Source of the DNA: JBBDSH01 sp040905045
GTDB taxonomy: Bacteria > Pseudomonadota > Gammaproteobacteria > Eutrophobiales > Eutrophobiaceae
Direction: 5' to 3'
Assembly (NCBI GenBank): GCA_040905045.1
Contig: JBBDSH010000059.1
Coordinates: forward strand, 1-31,470
Length of the DNA: 31,470 nt
Position numbers and translations under genes: made by a program. The stretch's first letter is position 1. Every line of letters begins with the position of its first letter. The notes below the pieces were generated by a model. The model was not told the DNA's origin. It did no database searches and saw only the letters and a program-made list of their open reading frames with translations. Of this stretch, positions 16,927-25,783 are shown in pieces.

Positions 16927-18066
16927 ATGTTTGAACTAGTCGATACTACCAATCAGGCAGCTGTAATAAAGGTGATCGGTGTTGGCGGCGGCGGCGGCAA
17001 TGCCGTAGAGCATATGTTGCGCACCAGCATCGATGGGGTTGAATTTATTTGCGCCAATACGGATGCCCAGGCGCTGAAAAACTCAACTGCAAAGACCATC
17101 TTGCAACTCGGAGGCAATGTTACCAAGGGGCTCGGTGCCGGGGCGGATCCCGATGTCGGGCGCCAGGCCGCGCTGGAGGATCGGGATCGGATCATGGATG
17201 TTCTGGATGGTTCCGATATGGTCTTTATTACATCGGGAATGGGTGGTGGAACCGGGACCGGCGCCGCGCCCATCGTCGCGCAGGTGGCAAAGGAAATGGG
17301 AATCCTTACCGTCGCGGTTGTCACGCGCCCCTTTGCGTTTGAGGGCAAGAAGCGCGCGGCTATAGCCGATCAAGGAGTCAAGGAACTGAGCCAGTTTGTG
17401 GATTCCCTGATAACTATTCCCAATGAGAAGTTGATGAGCGTGCTCGGCCGTGAGGTCAGTCTTCTCAATGCCTTCAGTGCGGCCAATGATGTTCTGCTCG
17501 GCGCGGTTCAGGGGATTGCCCAGCTTATTACCTGTCCCGGACTGATCAATGTCGATTTTGCCGATGTGCGCACGGTCATGTCCGAGATGGGAATGGCGAT
17601 GATGGGCTCCGGCAAGGCGCAGGGAGAGGATCGTGCAAAGGTGGCTGCCGAAGCGGCAATTTCCAGCCCGTTGCTTGAAGATGTCAATCTGTCGGGTGCA
17701 AAGGGGATCCTGGTTAATATTACCGCCGGCATGGACATGTCCATCGGGGAATTCGATGAAGTCGGCAATACTGTCAAGGATTTCGCTTCGGATAATGCCA
17801 CCGTGGTAGTGGGCACGGTTATCGATCCGGAAATGAGCGGCGAAATGCGGGTTACCATCGTTGCCACCGGGTTGGGCCAGTCGGCGGCGCGTGAGGATAT
17901 ATCGCGAATGAAGCTGGTGAAGGACAACCAGGGCAGTGTTGATTACAAGGAGCTGGAACGTCCGACAGTGATGCGTAACAAGAGTGGTAGTGCAAATACG
18001 GATCCGGCGGAACATGACCCGGATTATCTGGATATTCCGGCATTTCTGCGCAGGCAGGCGGATTAA
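16927..18066 (+). CDS. ftsZ: cell division GTPase FtsZ
   Basis: FtsZ is the tubulin-like GTPase that forms the division ring. The 379-residue product has the N-terminal GVGGGGGNAVEHM nucleotide loop, the tubulin signature GGGTGTG at residues 106-112, TRPFAFEGKKR, and the T7 catalytic loop NVDFADVRTVM. A short variable linker (about 320-364) leads to the conserved C-terminal peptide LDIPAFLRRQAD, which binds FtsA, ZipA and other partners, including ZapD encoded at 25972-26742. It closes the dcw run; a 273-bp gap follows. Confidence 0.98.
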   Translation: MFELVDTTNQAAVIKVIGVGGGGGNAVEHMLRTSIDGVEFICANTDAQALKNSTAKTILQLGGNVTKGLGAGADPDVGRQAALEDRDRIMDVLDGSDMVFITSGMGGGTGTGAAPIVAQVAKEMGILTVAVVTRPFAFEGKKRAAIADQGVKELSQFVDSLITIPNEKLMSVLGREVSLLNAFSAANDVLLGAVQGIAQLITCPGLINVDFADVRTVMSEMGMAMMGSGKAQGEDRAKVAAEAAISSPLLEDVNLSGAKGILVNITAGMDMSIGEFDEVGNTVKDFASDNATVVVGTVIDPEMSGEMRVTIVATGLGQSAAREDISRMKLVKDNQGSVDYKELERPTVMRNKSGSANTDPAEHDPDYLDIPAFLRRQAD

Positions 18067-18339
18067 GCAGGTCGCCGGATGCCACGATAGGCAGCCATGG
18101 CTGTTGTTCCGGAATACGGGCACGGCAACCAGGGAGGGGTTTCGCCGAGAGATTAACGTTGCGTCGGATTTGAAGTAGTCGAGTTGTGAGTATAAACAGC
18201 GGACTTCCGGCAACATCAAATTGTGCAACGCAGCAAAAGCATGTTAATCTGTAACCTTGACACTCCGGGTATTTGTCCGTAAAACAGATAGTTGGCGGGA
18301 ATGAGGGAGTAGTGCAAAAGAATATTAGGATGATTCATA
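18067..18339 (+). promoter_or_regulatory. ftsZ-lpxC intergenic region with possible lpxC promoter
   Basis: This is the longest gap between genes after the left edge. A perfect TTGACA occurs at 18257-18262, but no good -10 stands at ideal spacing; AAAACA (18281-18286) and CAGATA (18285-18290) are weak candidates. CAGCCATGGCTG at 18092-18103 is a perfect palindrome without a loop or T-run, so not a clear terminator. AGGA at 18327-18330 is the likely lpxC ribosome binding site. No gene was recognised. Confidence 0.4.
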
Positions 18340-19251
18340 ATGATAAAGCAGCGTACACTGAAGAATGTAATCCGCGCCACGGGGGTCGGATTGCATACCG
18401 GGAAAAAGATTTATTTGACACTGAGGCCGGCGCCGGCAAATAACGGGATCATATTCCGCCGTGTTGATCTGGATCCCGTTGTGGAGATACCGGCATGCCC
18501 GGATAATGTTGGTGATACCACGCTTTCCACGACGCTGATTCAGGATGGCGTCCGGATTTCAACCGTGGAACACTTGCTGTCCGCGCTGGCCGGATTCGGC
18601 ATTGATAACGCGTATATCGATCTGAGTGCCGACGAGGTGCCGATTATGGATGGCAGTGCCGGACCATTTGTGTTTCTTATACAGTCGGCCGGTATCATCG
18701 AGCAAAACAAACCGAAACAATTTCTCCGTATCAAGCAGCAGGTGGTCATGGAAGAAGGGGACAAATGGGCGCGTTTTGATCCCTTTGACGGATTCAAGGT
18801 GGGTTTTACCATAGAATTTAATCATCCCGTCTTTGACGAGCGAGTTTGTAATGCCGAGATCGATTTTGCAACAACCTCTTTTGTCAAGGAAGTTAGCCGG
18901 GCCAGGACCTTCGGTTTTATGCGTGATGTAGAGTTATTGAGGCAAAATAATCTGGCTCTGGGCGGGAGTCTCGATAATGCTGTCGTCGTTGATGATTACC
19001 GGGTATTAAATGAAGATGGCCTTCGTTATGAAGATGAATGTGTAAAACACAAGATACTTGACGCTATCGGGGACTTGTATCTATTGGGGTACAGCCTGAT
19101 AGGGTCATTTGCCGGTTATAAATCCGGGCATGAATTAAATAATAAATTGTTGAAGAAGTTGCTGGAAAGGAAAGATGCATGGGAGTTGGTCAGCTTTGAG
19201 AACGAAACCAAACTGCCCGTGTCGTTCATGCAGCCCGTTTCATCATATTAG
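18340..19251 (+). CDS. lpxC: UDP-3-O-acyl-N-acetylglucosamine deacetylase LpxC
   Basis: LpxC is the zinc deacetylase that catalyses the committed step of lipid A synthesis. The 303-residue product has the length of the E. coli enzyme. The zinc ligands are in place: H78 in STVEHLLSAL, H237 and D241 in KHKILDAIGDLYLLG; the catalytic-site histidine is H264 in YKSGHELNN. The N-terminal QRTLKNVIRATGVGLHTGKK and the PIMDGSAGPF segment also match. It follows the dcw cluster as in other gammaproteobacteria and may have its own promoter. It converges on dciA with only 24 bases between the stops. Confidence 0.98.
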   Translation: MIKQRTLKNVIRATGVGLHTGKKIYLTLRPAPANNGIIFRRVDLDPVVEIPACPDNVGDTTLSTTLIQDGVRISTVEHLLSALAGFGIDNAYIDLSADEVPIMDGSAGPFVFLIQSAGIIEQNKPKQFLRIKQQVVMEEGDKWARFDPFDGFKVGFTIEFNHPVFDERVCNAEIDFATTSFVKEVSRARTFGFMRDVELLRQNNLALGGSLDNAVVVDDYRVLNEDGLRYEDECVKHKILDAIGDLYLLGYSLIGSFAGYKSGHELNNKLLKKLLERKDAWELVSFENETKLPVSFMQPVSSY

Positions 19252-19275
19252 AGATAAATAAGAATAGTATGACAG

Positions 19276-19740
19276 CTACTGATTTCTGGATAACTTCAGC
19301 AGGGATTCACGAAGCTCGGGATCATCGATCGTATCAGCAACATGTTTCAACAATATAGCTGTATCTGTTGATATAGATAGTTTTTGAAATGACCTGGATG
19401 GTTGCGGTTTTTTTTCATGGGGCTGAACCTTGATCCGAATGGTTTTCACAGATGTATATTTGTCATTCTGGCGCAGGGATTTGAGCATGTCCGGAATAGT
19501 GAAACGAAGCCGTGCCGCCCAGGCGGCACTATCGGTATAAATAGTCAGGGTATCGTTGACGAGGTTGGCAACCGTGACATGTTCATTAAGTGGAGAAGGG
19601 AGCGTGTCATTAAGCGTTTTCTGTACATTAATAAGTTTTTGAGCATGACGATAGAGAGAGTGAATATCGCTGCTCTTTCCGGTCAGCAGTGTGCCGATAT
19701 CAGGGGTTTTTAGATACTGTTTTTGTCTGTCAATCATCAT
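19276..19740 (-). CDS. dciA: DUF721 / DciA-family protein
   Basis: The 154-residue product matches the DUF721 family by its N-terminal block, with a helix-rich start followed by LPSPLNEHVTVANLVNDTL and LTIYTDSAAWAARLRF, the hallmark segment of DciA. DciA interacts with the replicative helicase DnaB and is the helicase-loading factor in bacteria lacking DnaC or DnaI. The C-terminal half (about 95-154) is charged and variable, as usual. The assignment is from motif memory and from position between lpxC and the M23 gene, as in Pseudomonas. Start at 19740 or the adjacent ATG at 19737. It diverges from the M23 gene by 21 bases. Confidence 0.82.
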   Translation of the reverse strand: MMIDRQKQYLKTPDIGTLLTGKSSDIHSLYRHAQKLINVQKTLNDTLPSPLNEHVTVANLVNDTLTIYTDSAAWAARLRFTIPDMLKSLRQNDKYTSVKTIRIKVQPHEKKPQPSRSFQKLSISTDTAILLKHVADTIDDPELRESLLKLSRNQ

Positions 19741-19761
19741 TAATTAATGTAGTACCGAAAT

Positions 19762-20694
19762 ATGCAAATACTGATAATACCAAATACAAAGAAGAGTAGC
19801 GCCGGGTTTACACTCAGGCCGTGGAGCCTGTTTGTTGTCGCATCTGTATTATCAGTATTGACTGGAAGCGTCTTTTATTCTGGTTATCAGTATGCCAATA
19901 GCCAGACAGAAGTGATAATATCAAACATACGCAGTCAGACATCGTCCCGGTGGGAAGACGATATTGAACAACAACGTAACACATTAAGGGAAATCAAAAC
20001 AGAAACAGAGAAATCACTTGAAGCTATGGCAGGCCGATTAAGCCTGTTGCAAGGGCATGTCATGCGTCTGGATGCACTGGGTTCAAGACTGGCCTCCATG
20101 GCCGAACTGGATGATATCCAGTTCGGCATTGATAACCCTCCCGGTATGGGCGGACCCGTTCCAACAAGATTGAACGCTTCTCCGGATGTAACGGAGCTGC
20201 TGTCGAGTCTGGATGAACTGGAGGAGAGGCTATCGGATCGTTCGGAAAAACTTGCGGTCATGGAATCCATGCTCATTAACCGGACATTGCAGGAAAAAAC
20301 ATCGCCCGGTGGCCGGCCTGCGGACGGGGGCTGGATTTCATCGTTATTCGGGTACAGAACCGATCCCATGACAGGGAAGAAGGAGTTTCATGAAGGTATG
20401 GATTTTGCCGGGAAACCGGATACACCTGTAACGGCTGCTGCCGCCGGAATAGTGACCTGGTCGGGACCCAGATATGGATATGGTAATATGATAGAAGTGA
20501 GTCATGGCAGTGGATATATAACCCGCTATGCTCATAACCGAAAAAATCTTGTATCTGTTGGTGAGAAGGTGGAAAAAAGCGAGATCATAGGATTGATGGG
20601 AAGTTCGGGCAGGAGTACCGGAACCCATCTGCATTTTGAAGTTTTAAGATATGGAAGGCATGTGGATCCCAGGAAATATCTTTCCCTGAATTGA
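19762..20694 (+). CDS. membrane-anchored M23 family metallopeptidase
   Basis: The 310-residue product has a short basic cytoplasmic start, a transmembrane helix at about 21-43, coiled-coil-prone stretches at about 62-112 and 142-172, and a C-terminal LytM/M23 domain (about 190-308). The metallopeptidase ligands are complete: H210 and D214 in HEGMD, H258 in YAHN, and H289 and H291 in THLH. An active zinc endopeptidase acting on peptidoglycan cross-links in the periplasm is therefore likely, unlike degenerate activators such as EnvC or NlpD. In related genomes a similar peptidase sits before secA. The exact substrate and partner are unknown. Confidence 0.9.
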   Translation: MQILIIPNTKKSSAGFTLRPWSLFVVASVLSVLTGSVFYSGYQYANSQTEVIISNIRSQTSSRWEDDIEQQRNTLREIKTETEKSLEAMAGRLSLLQGHVMRLDALGSRLASMAELDDIQFGIDNPPGMGGPVPTRLNASPDVTELLSSLDELEERLSDRSEKLAVMESMLINRTLQEKTSPGGRPADGGWISSLFGYRTDPMTGKKEFHEGMDFAGKPDTPVTAAAAGIVTWSGPRYGYGNMIEVSHGSGYITRYAHNRKNLVSVGEKVEKSEIIGLMGSSGRSTGTHLHFEVLRYGRHVDPRKYLSLN

Positions 20695-20800
20695 GCATAA
20701 TCCCTGTGTCGAGCTACTAATTTCTTTATTTGTATTCCATTCCATCTGTTTCCTGCCTTTTGTGACGTTTTTTGATTAATTTTGAATACCTGAACCTTAT

Positions 20801-23515
20801 ATGATTCGAAATATATTTACACAGTTGTTCGGCAGTCGAAATGATCGTGTCATACGCCGGATAGGAAAACTGGTGGATGCTGTAAATTCCTACTCTGAAG
20901 ATTATTCCCGCATACCGGATTCCGCTTTCCCGGAAAAGACAGCAGAGTTCAGGAAGCGTCTGGCGGATGGCGCAACTATCGAGGACCTGCTTCCCGAAGC
21001 ATTTGCATTGGTGAGGGAGGCGGGCACGCGAACCGTTAACATGCGTCATTTTGACGTGCAGTTAATCGGTGGTGTTGTCTTGCATGAAGGAAATATCGCC
21101 GAGATGAAAACAGGGGAAGGCAAAACCCTGGTTGCAACTCTTTCCGCCTACCTTAACGCCCTTGCGGACAAGGGCGTTCATATTATCACGGTAAACGATT
21201 ATCTGGCGCACCGTGATGCCGAATGGATGGGAAAATTATATCACTTCCTGGGCATGACGACGGGTGTCATTGTTTCGGGATTATCCAAGGAAGAACGACG
21301 AAACGCCTATTCCGCGGATATAGTTTATGGAACGAATAACGAATTCGGATTTGATTATCTGAGGGATAATATGGCTTTCCGTCTTGAAGACAAGGTGCAG
21401 GGAAAGCTCGGTTTTGCGATTGTTGATGAGGTTGACTCAATCCTTATCGACGAGGCAAGAACGCCTTTGATTATATCCGGTATGGTTGATGATCGTTCAG
21501 ATTTGTATATCAGTATTAACAAAATCATACCGAAGCTGATCAGACAGGAATCTGATGATGAAGATGGTCCGGCGGGTGATTACACAATTGATGAAAAAAG
21601 CAAGCAGGCCTATCTGACGGAAGCAGGGCATGAAAATGTGGAAAAGCTCCTTCAGGCAGTAGGAATTATAGAGGAGGGAAAAAGTCTCTATGACCCGGTT
21701 AATATACATGTTATTCACCATCTGAATGCCGCCTTGCGGGCACATGCCCTGTTTCATAAAGACGTTGATTATATTGTCAATGAAGATGAAATAGTGATTG
21801 TGGATGAATTCACGGGACGAACCATGCCGGGAAGGCGCTGGTCAGATGGTCTGCATCAAGCAATTGAAGCAAAGGAAGGTGTAACAATCCAGAATGAAAA
21901 TCAGACCCTGGCAACGATTACTTACCAGAATTATTTCAGACTGTATGAGAAATTGTCAGGAATGACGGGTACTGCCGACACGGAAGCATATGAATTCCAG
22001 ACTATTTATGGGCTTGAGGTTGTAGTAATACCTACTCATAAACCAATGATAAGAGTGGATGAGCCGGATGCAATCTTTCTTACGAAAGAGGAGAAGTTTC
22101 GTGCCATAGTAGACGATATCAAGGATTGTGTTGATAGAGGTCAACCTGCCCTGGTCGGCACCGCATCTATCGAAGTATCAGAGTATCTGTCCAGTATTCT
22201 CGATAAGGAAAAGTTCAATCACCAGGTGCTGAATGCTAAATTCCATGAAAAGGAGGCGGATATCATTGCACAGGCCGGGCGATCTGGAAACGTTACCATT
22301 GCAACCAACATGGCCGGGCGCGGCACGGATATTGTCCTCGGCGGTAATTATGAAGCACAGCTTGCCAGGCTCGATAATCCTGATGTTGAAACAGTAGAAA
22401 ACCTGAAAGAAGAATGGCAAAAGCTTCATGATGAGGTGGTTGCCAACGGTGGATTAAGGATAATTGGTACCGAGAGGCATGAATCAAGACGGATAGACAA
22501 TCAATTACGTGGCCGTTCCGGGCGCCAGGGAGATCCGGGTTCCAGTCGGTTTTACCTTTCACTGGAAGATAATCTCATGCGGATCTTTGCTTCTGAACGA
22601 GTATCGGGGTTGATGCAAAAACTCGGTATGGAGGAAGGTGAGGCGATTGAATCGGGACTGGTTACGCGTGCCATTGAGAATGCACAACGCAAGGTAGAAG
22701 CTCATAATTTCGATATCAGAAAACATCTTCTGGAATTCGATGATGTTGCTAATGACCAGCGCAAGGTTATTTATGAGTGGCGTAACGAATTACTGTTGTC
22801 CGATGATATATCCGAGGATATAGGAATAATGCGATCGGATGTGATCACGGATACAATTAATTCGTATATTCCGCCGGGCAGTATGGATGAGATGTGGGAC
22901 ATCAAGGGATTAATGGATGCTATAGATTATGAGTTTGGCAGCCGACTCCCGGTACAGGAATGGCTGGATGAAGATGACAGTCTGCATGAAGAAGCACTCA
23001 GGGAAAGGATACATACAGAACTGGAAGAGCATTTTAGAAATAAAGAATTAAATGTACCCGTGGATTTGATGAGACGTATAGAAAAGGACTTTATGCTGGA
23101 TGTGCTGGATCGTCACTGGAAGGAACATCTGATGGCAATGGACCACTTGCGTCAGGGGATTGGTCTCAGAAGTTATGCCGCCAAGAATCCCAAACAGGAG
23201 TACAAAAAAGAAGCGTTCGCCATGTTCAGTGAAATGCTTGAGAATATAAAAGTCGATATTATAGGTATCCTGTCGAAAGTTAATGTGAGAACGGAACAGG
23301 ATCTGAATGCTGTCGAACGCGAACCTGATAATCAAAACATTCAATACAGCCATCCCAGTGCACCCGACGCCTTGTCGTCGGAAGACAACGAATCTCAGCC
23401 GGATAAGAAGCAACATGAACCTTATGTCAGGGGCGAAAGAAAAGTCGGCAGGAATGAGCCGTGTCCCTGTGGTTCCGGCAAAAAATACAAGAAATGCCAT
23501 GGCCGACTTTCCTAG
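20801..23515 (+). CDS. secA: preprotein translocase ATPase SecA
   Basis: SecA is the motor that pushes unfolded preproteins through SecYEG. The 904-residue product is normal in size. It starts with IFTQLFGSRNDR, has the Walker A MKTGEGKT, the DEAD-like VDEVDSILIDEARTPLIISG, the preprotein cross-linking region, the second nucleotide domain with TNMAGRGTDIVLGGN, GTERHESRRIDNQLRGRSGRQGD and the scaffold/wing segments. An acidic variable linker leads to the C-terminal zinc finger (C888, C890, C899, H900), which binds SecB. The ATG lacks an obvious Shine-Dalgarno sequence. No secM lies upstream; the 106-bp gap has only weak promoter-like hexamers. Confidence 0.98.
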   Translation: MIRNIFTQLFGSRNDRVIRRIGKLVDAVNSYSEDYSRIPDSAFPEKTAEFRKRLADGATIEDLLPEAFALVREAGTRTVNMRHFDVQLIGGVVLHEGNIAEMKTGEGKTLVATLSAYLNALADKGVHIITVNDYLAHRDAEWMGKLYHFLGMTTGVIVSGLSKEERRNAYSADIVYGTNNEFGFDYLRDNMAFRLEDKVQGKLGFAIVDEVDSILIDEARTPLIISGMVDDRSDLYISINKIIPKLIRQESDDEDGPAGDYTIDEKSKQAYLTEAGHENVEKLLQAVGIIEEGKSLYDPVNIHVIHHLNAALRAHALFHKDVDYIVNEDEIVIVDEFTGRTMPGRRWSDGLHQAIEAKEGVTIQNENQTLATITYQNYFRLYEKLSGMTGTADTEAYEFQTIYGLEVVVIPTHKPMIRVDEPDAIFLTKEEKFRAIVDDIKDCVDRGQPALVGTASIEVSEYLSSILDKEKFNHQVLNAKFHEKEADIIAQAGRSGNVTIATNMAGRGTDIVLGGNYEAQLARLDNPDVETVENLKEEWQKLHDEVVANGGLRIIGTERHESRRIDNQLRGRSGRQGDPGSSRFYLSLEDNLMRIFASERVSGLMQKLGMEEGEAIESGLVTRAIENAQRKVEAHNFDIRKHLLEFDDVANDQRKVIYEWRNELLLSDDISEDIGIMRSDVITDTINSYIPPGSMDEMWDIKGLMDAIDYEFGSRLPVQEWLDEDDSLHEEALRERIHTELEEHFRNKELNVPVDLMRRIEKDFMLDVLDRHWKEHLMAMDHLRQGIGLRSYAAKNPKQEYKKEAFAMFSEMLENIKVDIIGILSKVNVRTEQDLNAVEREPDNQNIQYSHPSAPDALSSEDNESQPDKKQHEPYVRGERKVGRNEPCPCGSGKKYKKCHGRLS

Positions 23516-23542
23516 TCGTATCAATTCTAGAAAGGATTGTAT

Positions 23543-24763
23543 ATGGCAGTAGGATTATATCCACCTGATCAATTTCCATGCATAGAAGGTATTCGACTAT
23601 CTGCTGTATCCGCCGGTATATATAAAAGAACCCGGCCGGATTTGGCTCTGATAGAATTGGCAGAGGGATCGAATTGTAGCGCCGTTTTTACCAAAAATTC
23701 TTTTGCTGCCGCTCCGGTACAGATAGCAAAAGATCATATCGCCAAATCAAATACCCGTTATTGTCTGGTCAATGCCGGGAATGCGAATGCAGGTACCGGC
23801 CTGTCCGGAATGGACGGAGGCAGATCGACCTGTAATGAATTAGCAAGATTATCCCACTGCACGACAGAAAATGTATTGCCTTTCTCGACAGGGGTGATAG
23901 GCGAGCCTTTTCCAACTGAAACAATATGCCGAGCTTTACCTGAGTTATATGCAAACTTGCAGGCTGATGCCTGGCTGGATGCAGCCCGGGCAATAATGAC
24001 AACAGATACCGTTCCAAAAGCAGTATCGAAAACGGTCGTTATAGACAATATAGAGATTAAAATTAACGGTATAGCGAAAGGTGCGGGAATGATAAGGCCC
24101 GATATGGCGACAATGTTGGCATTCATCGCTACGGACGCAAGGGTTGATAAAGGAGTTCTTGATCGATTGTTGACTGTTTCTGCCGGTAAATCATTTAACC
24201 GTGTATGTGTGGACGGCGATACATCAACCAATGATGCTTGTGTTTTGATAGCTACAGGCAAGGCGTTTAATAATGAGGTTAATTCAATAAATACAGGCAG
24301 TTATGAAACCCTGTCCAATGCTATCAGCGATGTTTGCAGTGAGCTGGCGCAATCCATAGTCCGGGATGGAGAGGGAGCAACAAAATTTATCACTATAGAT
24401 GTAGAGGGAGGCAAAACCGCGGATGAATGCCTCGCTGTTGGTTATGCAGTTGCTACATCGCCGTTAGTAAAAACGGCATTCTTCGCCTCGGACCCTAACT
24501 GGGGTAGAATTCTGGCTGCGGTAGGCAGAAGCGGTATTGAAAATCTGAGTATAGAAGGCGTTTGTCTGTATCTTAATGGTGTAAAGATTGTGGAAGGGGG
24601 CGGGAGATGTATTACCTACACGGAAGAGGCCGGCCTTGAAGCCATGAAGAATAATGAAATAACCGTCAGGATAGTTCTTGACAGGGGTGATTTTAGCGAA
24701 ACATTATGGACATGTGATCTCTCCCAAGAGTATGTCCGTATCAACGCGGAATACAGAAGCTGA
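23543..24763 (+). CDS. argJ: bifunctional glutamate N-acetyltransferase/amino-acid acetyltransferase ArgJ
   Basis: ArgJ moves the acetyl group from N-acetylornithine to glutamate, recycling it in arginine synthesis; some versions also use acetyl-CoA. The 406-residue product has the self-cleaving Ntn-like fold with GAGMIRPDMATMLAFIATDA; cleavage is expected between A189 and T190, making T190 the new catalytic N-terminus. GNANAGTG, STGVIGEPFP, the oxyanion-type segment, and SDPNWGRILAAVGRSG also match. ATG 23543 follows AAAGGA at 23531-23536 by six bases; a TTG at 23537 is less likely. It lies 27 bases after secA, as in Pseudomonas-type arrangements. Confidence 0.96.
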   Translation: MAVGLYPPDQFPCIEGIRLSAVSAGIYKRTRPDLALIELAEGSNCSAVFTKNSFAAAPVQIAKDHIAKSNTRYCLVNAGNANAGTGLSGMDGGRSTCNELARLSHCTTENVLPFSTGVIGEPFPTETICRALPELYANLQADAWLDAARAIMTTDTVPKAVSKTVVIDNIEIKINGIAKGAGMIRPDMATMLAFIATDARVDKGVLDRLLTVSAGKSFNRVCVDGDTSTNDACVLIATGKAFNNEVNSINTGSYETLSNAISDVCSELAQSIVRDGEGATKFITIDVEGGKTADECLAVGYAVATSPLVKTAFFASDPNWGRILAAVGRSGIENLSIEGVCLYLNGVKIVEGGGRCITYTEEAGLEAMKNNEITVRIVLDRGDFSETLWTCDLSQEYVRINAEYRS

Positions 24764-24782
24764 ATAATATATTTTTTTATTA

Positions 24783-25745
24783 ATGCCTGAAATGGAATCG
24801 TTCAGACAGAAAGTTCTGCTCGGTATTGTATTAAGCAAGGATAGAATGCAGGTTTTGCTTACCATGCGCCCGAATAATGTCCATCAGGGAGGACGGTGGG
24901 AATTCCCGGGAGGCAAAAAAAAGAATAATGAATTATCGGAAGAGGCCCTTATCAGGGAAATGAAGGAAGAAATCAATATTGATGTCATTAATTACAGACG
25001 CATCAAACGATTTAATTATGACTATCCTGGCAAGAATCTGGATATTGACGCACGAATAATCGAGGAATGGAGCGGTGATATACGCAGTCTGGAGGGCAGG
25101 GAGATAAAGTGGATTGATATAAAAGAACTGGGAAAGGTTAATTTTCCTCCTGCAAACAGAGATATTATCAAGGTACTTCAGTTACCGGAGATTTATTTCA
25201 TAACGCCGAATCTTGACGGGTATGATCATGAGTTTATAGAACGAATCGATTATATAATTAAAACAGGTATTAGATTGATCAGATTTCGTTCTACAAATCT
25301 GAGAGGAAATAAACGGTATGAATATGCCGACAAGATTCTCGAAAAATGCAGAAAATATAATTGTATGTTTATATATGACGGCACGCCGGAAGATGCTGTG
25401 CAACTCGGTGCGGACGGTCTGCATATGGATTCAGCCGGTTTATTAAGAACAGAAACCAGGCCATTGGACAATAAGCTATACGTTGCCGCATCCTGTCATA
25501 ATGAAACAGAAATAAAAAAAGCATCCGCCATAGATGCGGATTTTTGTGTTTTGGCTCCTGTAAAGGATACGCCCAGTCACAGTAACAGCAATTCTCTTGG
25601 ATGGGCTGAATTTTCCAGACTGGCGGAGATGTCAGACATACCGGTATATGCATTGGGCGGTATGCGCCCGGAAGATTTGGCCAAAGCGCGGCTGCATAAT
25701 GCTTATGGACTGGCCATGATCAGCGGTTTATGGGAAAACAATTAA
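24783..25745 (+). CDS. Nudix hydrolase (MutT-type) fused to thiamine-phosphate-synthase-like domain
   Basis: The 320-residue product has two domains. Residues 8-130 form a MutT-like Nudix domain with a nearly complete box (G44, E50, R58, E59, E62, E63), although the glycine after the EE pair is Asn. MutT enzymes remove oxidised dGTP. Residues about 135-320 resemble the ThiE barrel (GADGLHM, APVKDTPSHS, VYALGGM), but the usual NDR motif reads YDG, so thiamine-phosphate synthesis is doubtful. Such fusions are known next to secA and argJ in gammaproteobacteria. No clear ribosome binding site precedes ATG 24783; ATG 24792 is an alternative. It converges on yacG with a 38-bp gap. Confidence 0.88.
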   Translation: MPEMESFRQKVLLGIVLSKDRMQVLLTMRPNNVHQGGRWEFPGGKKKNNELSEEALIREMKEEINIDVINYRRIKRFNYDYPGKNLDIDARIIEEWSGDIRSLEGREIKWIDIKELGKVNFPPANRDIIKVLQLPEIYFITPNLDGYDHEFIERIDYIIKTGIRLIRFRSTNLRGNKRYEYADKILEKCRKYNCMFIYDGTPEDAVQLGADGLHMDSAGLLRTETRPLDNKLYVAASCHNETEIKKASAIDADFCVLAPVKDTPSHSNSNSLGWAEFSRLAEMSDIPVYALGGMRPEDLAKARLHNAYGLAMISGLWENN

Positions 25746-25783
25746 TAAATCAACTATGTTCCATTATCATTGGATCCCTTGCA

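Noticed and set aside
18092..18103. CAGCCATGGCTG palindrome after ftsZ as a terminator
   Set aside because: It has no loop and no T-run, so it cannot form a standard intrinsic terminator.
17083..18228. Long open frame (381 codons) on the - strand across ftsZ
   Set aside because: It lies antisense to the unmistakable ftsZ gene, has no recognisable motif and is rich in His, Arg and Ile in the way mirror frames of G+C-biased genes are.
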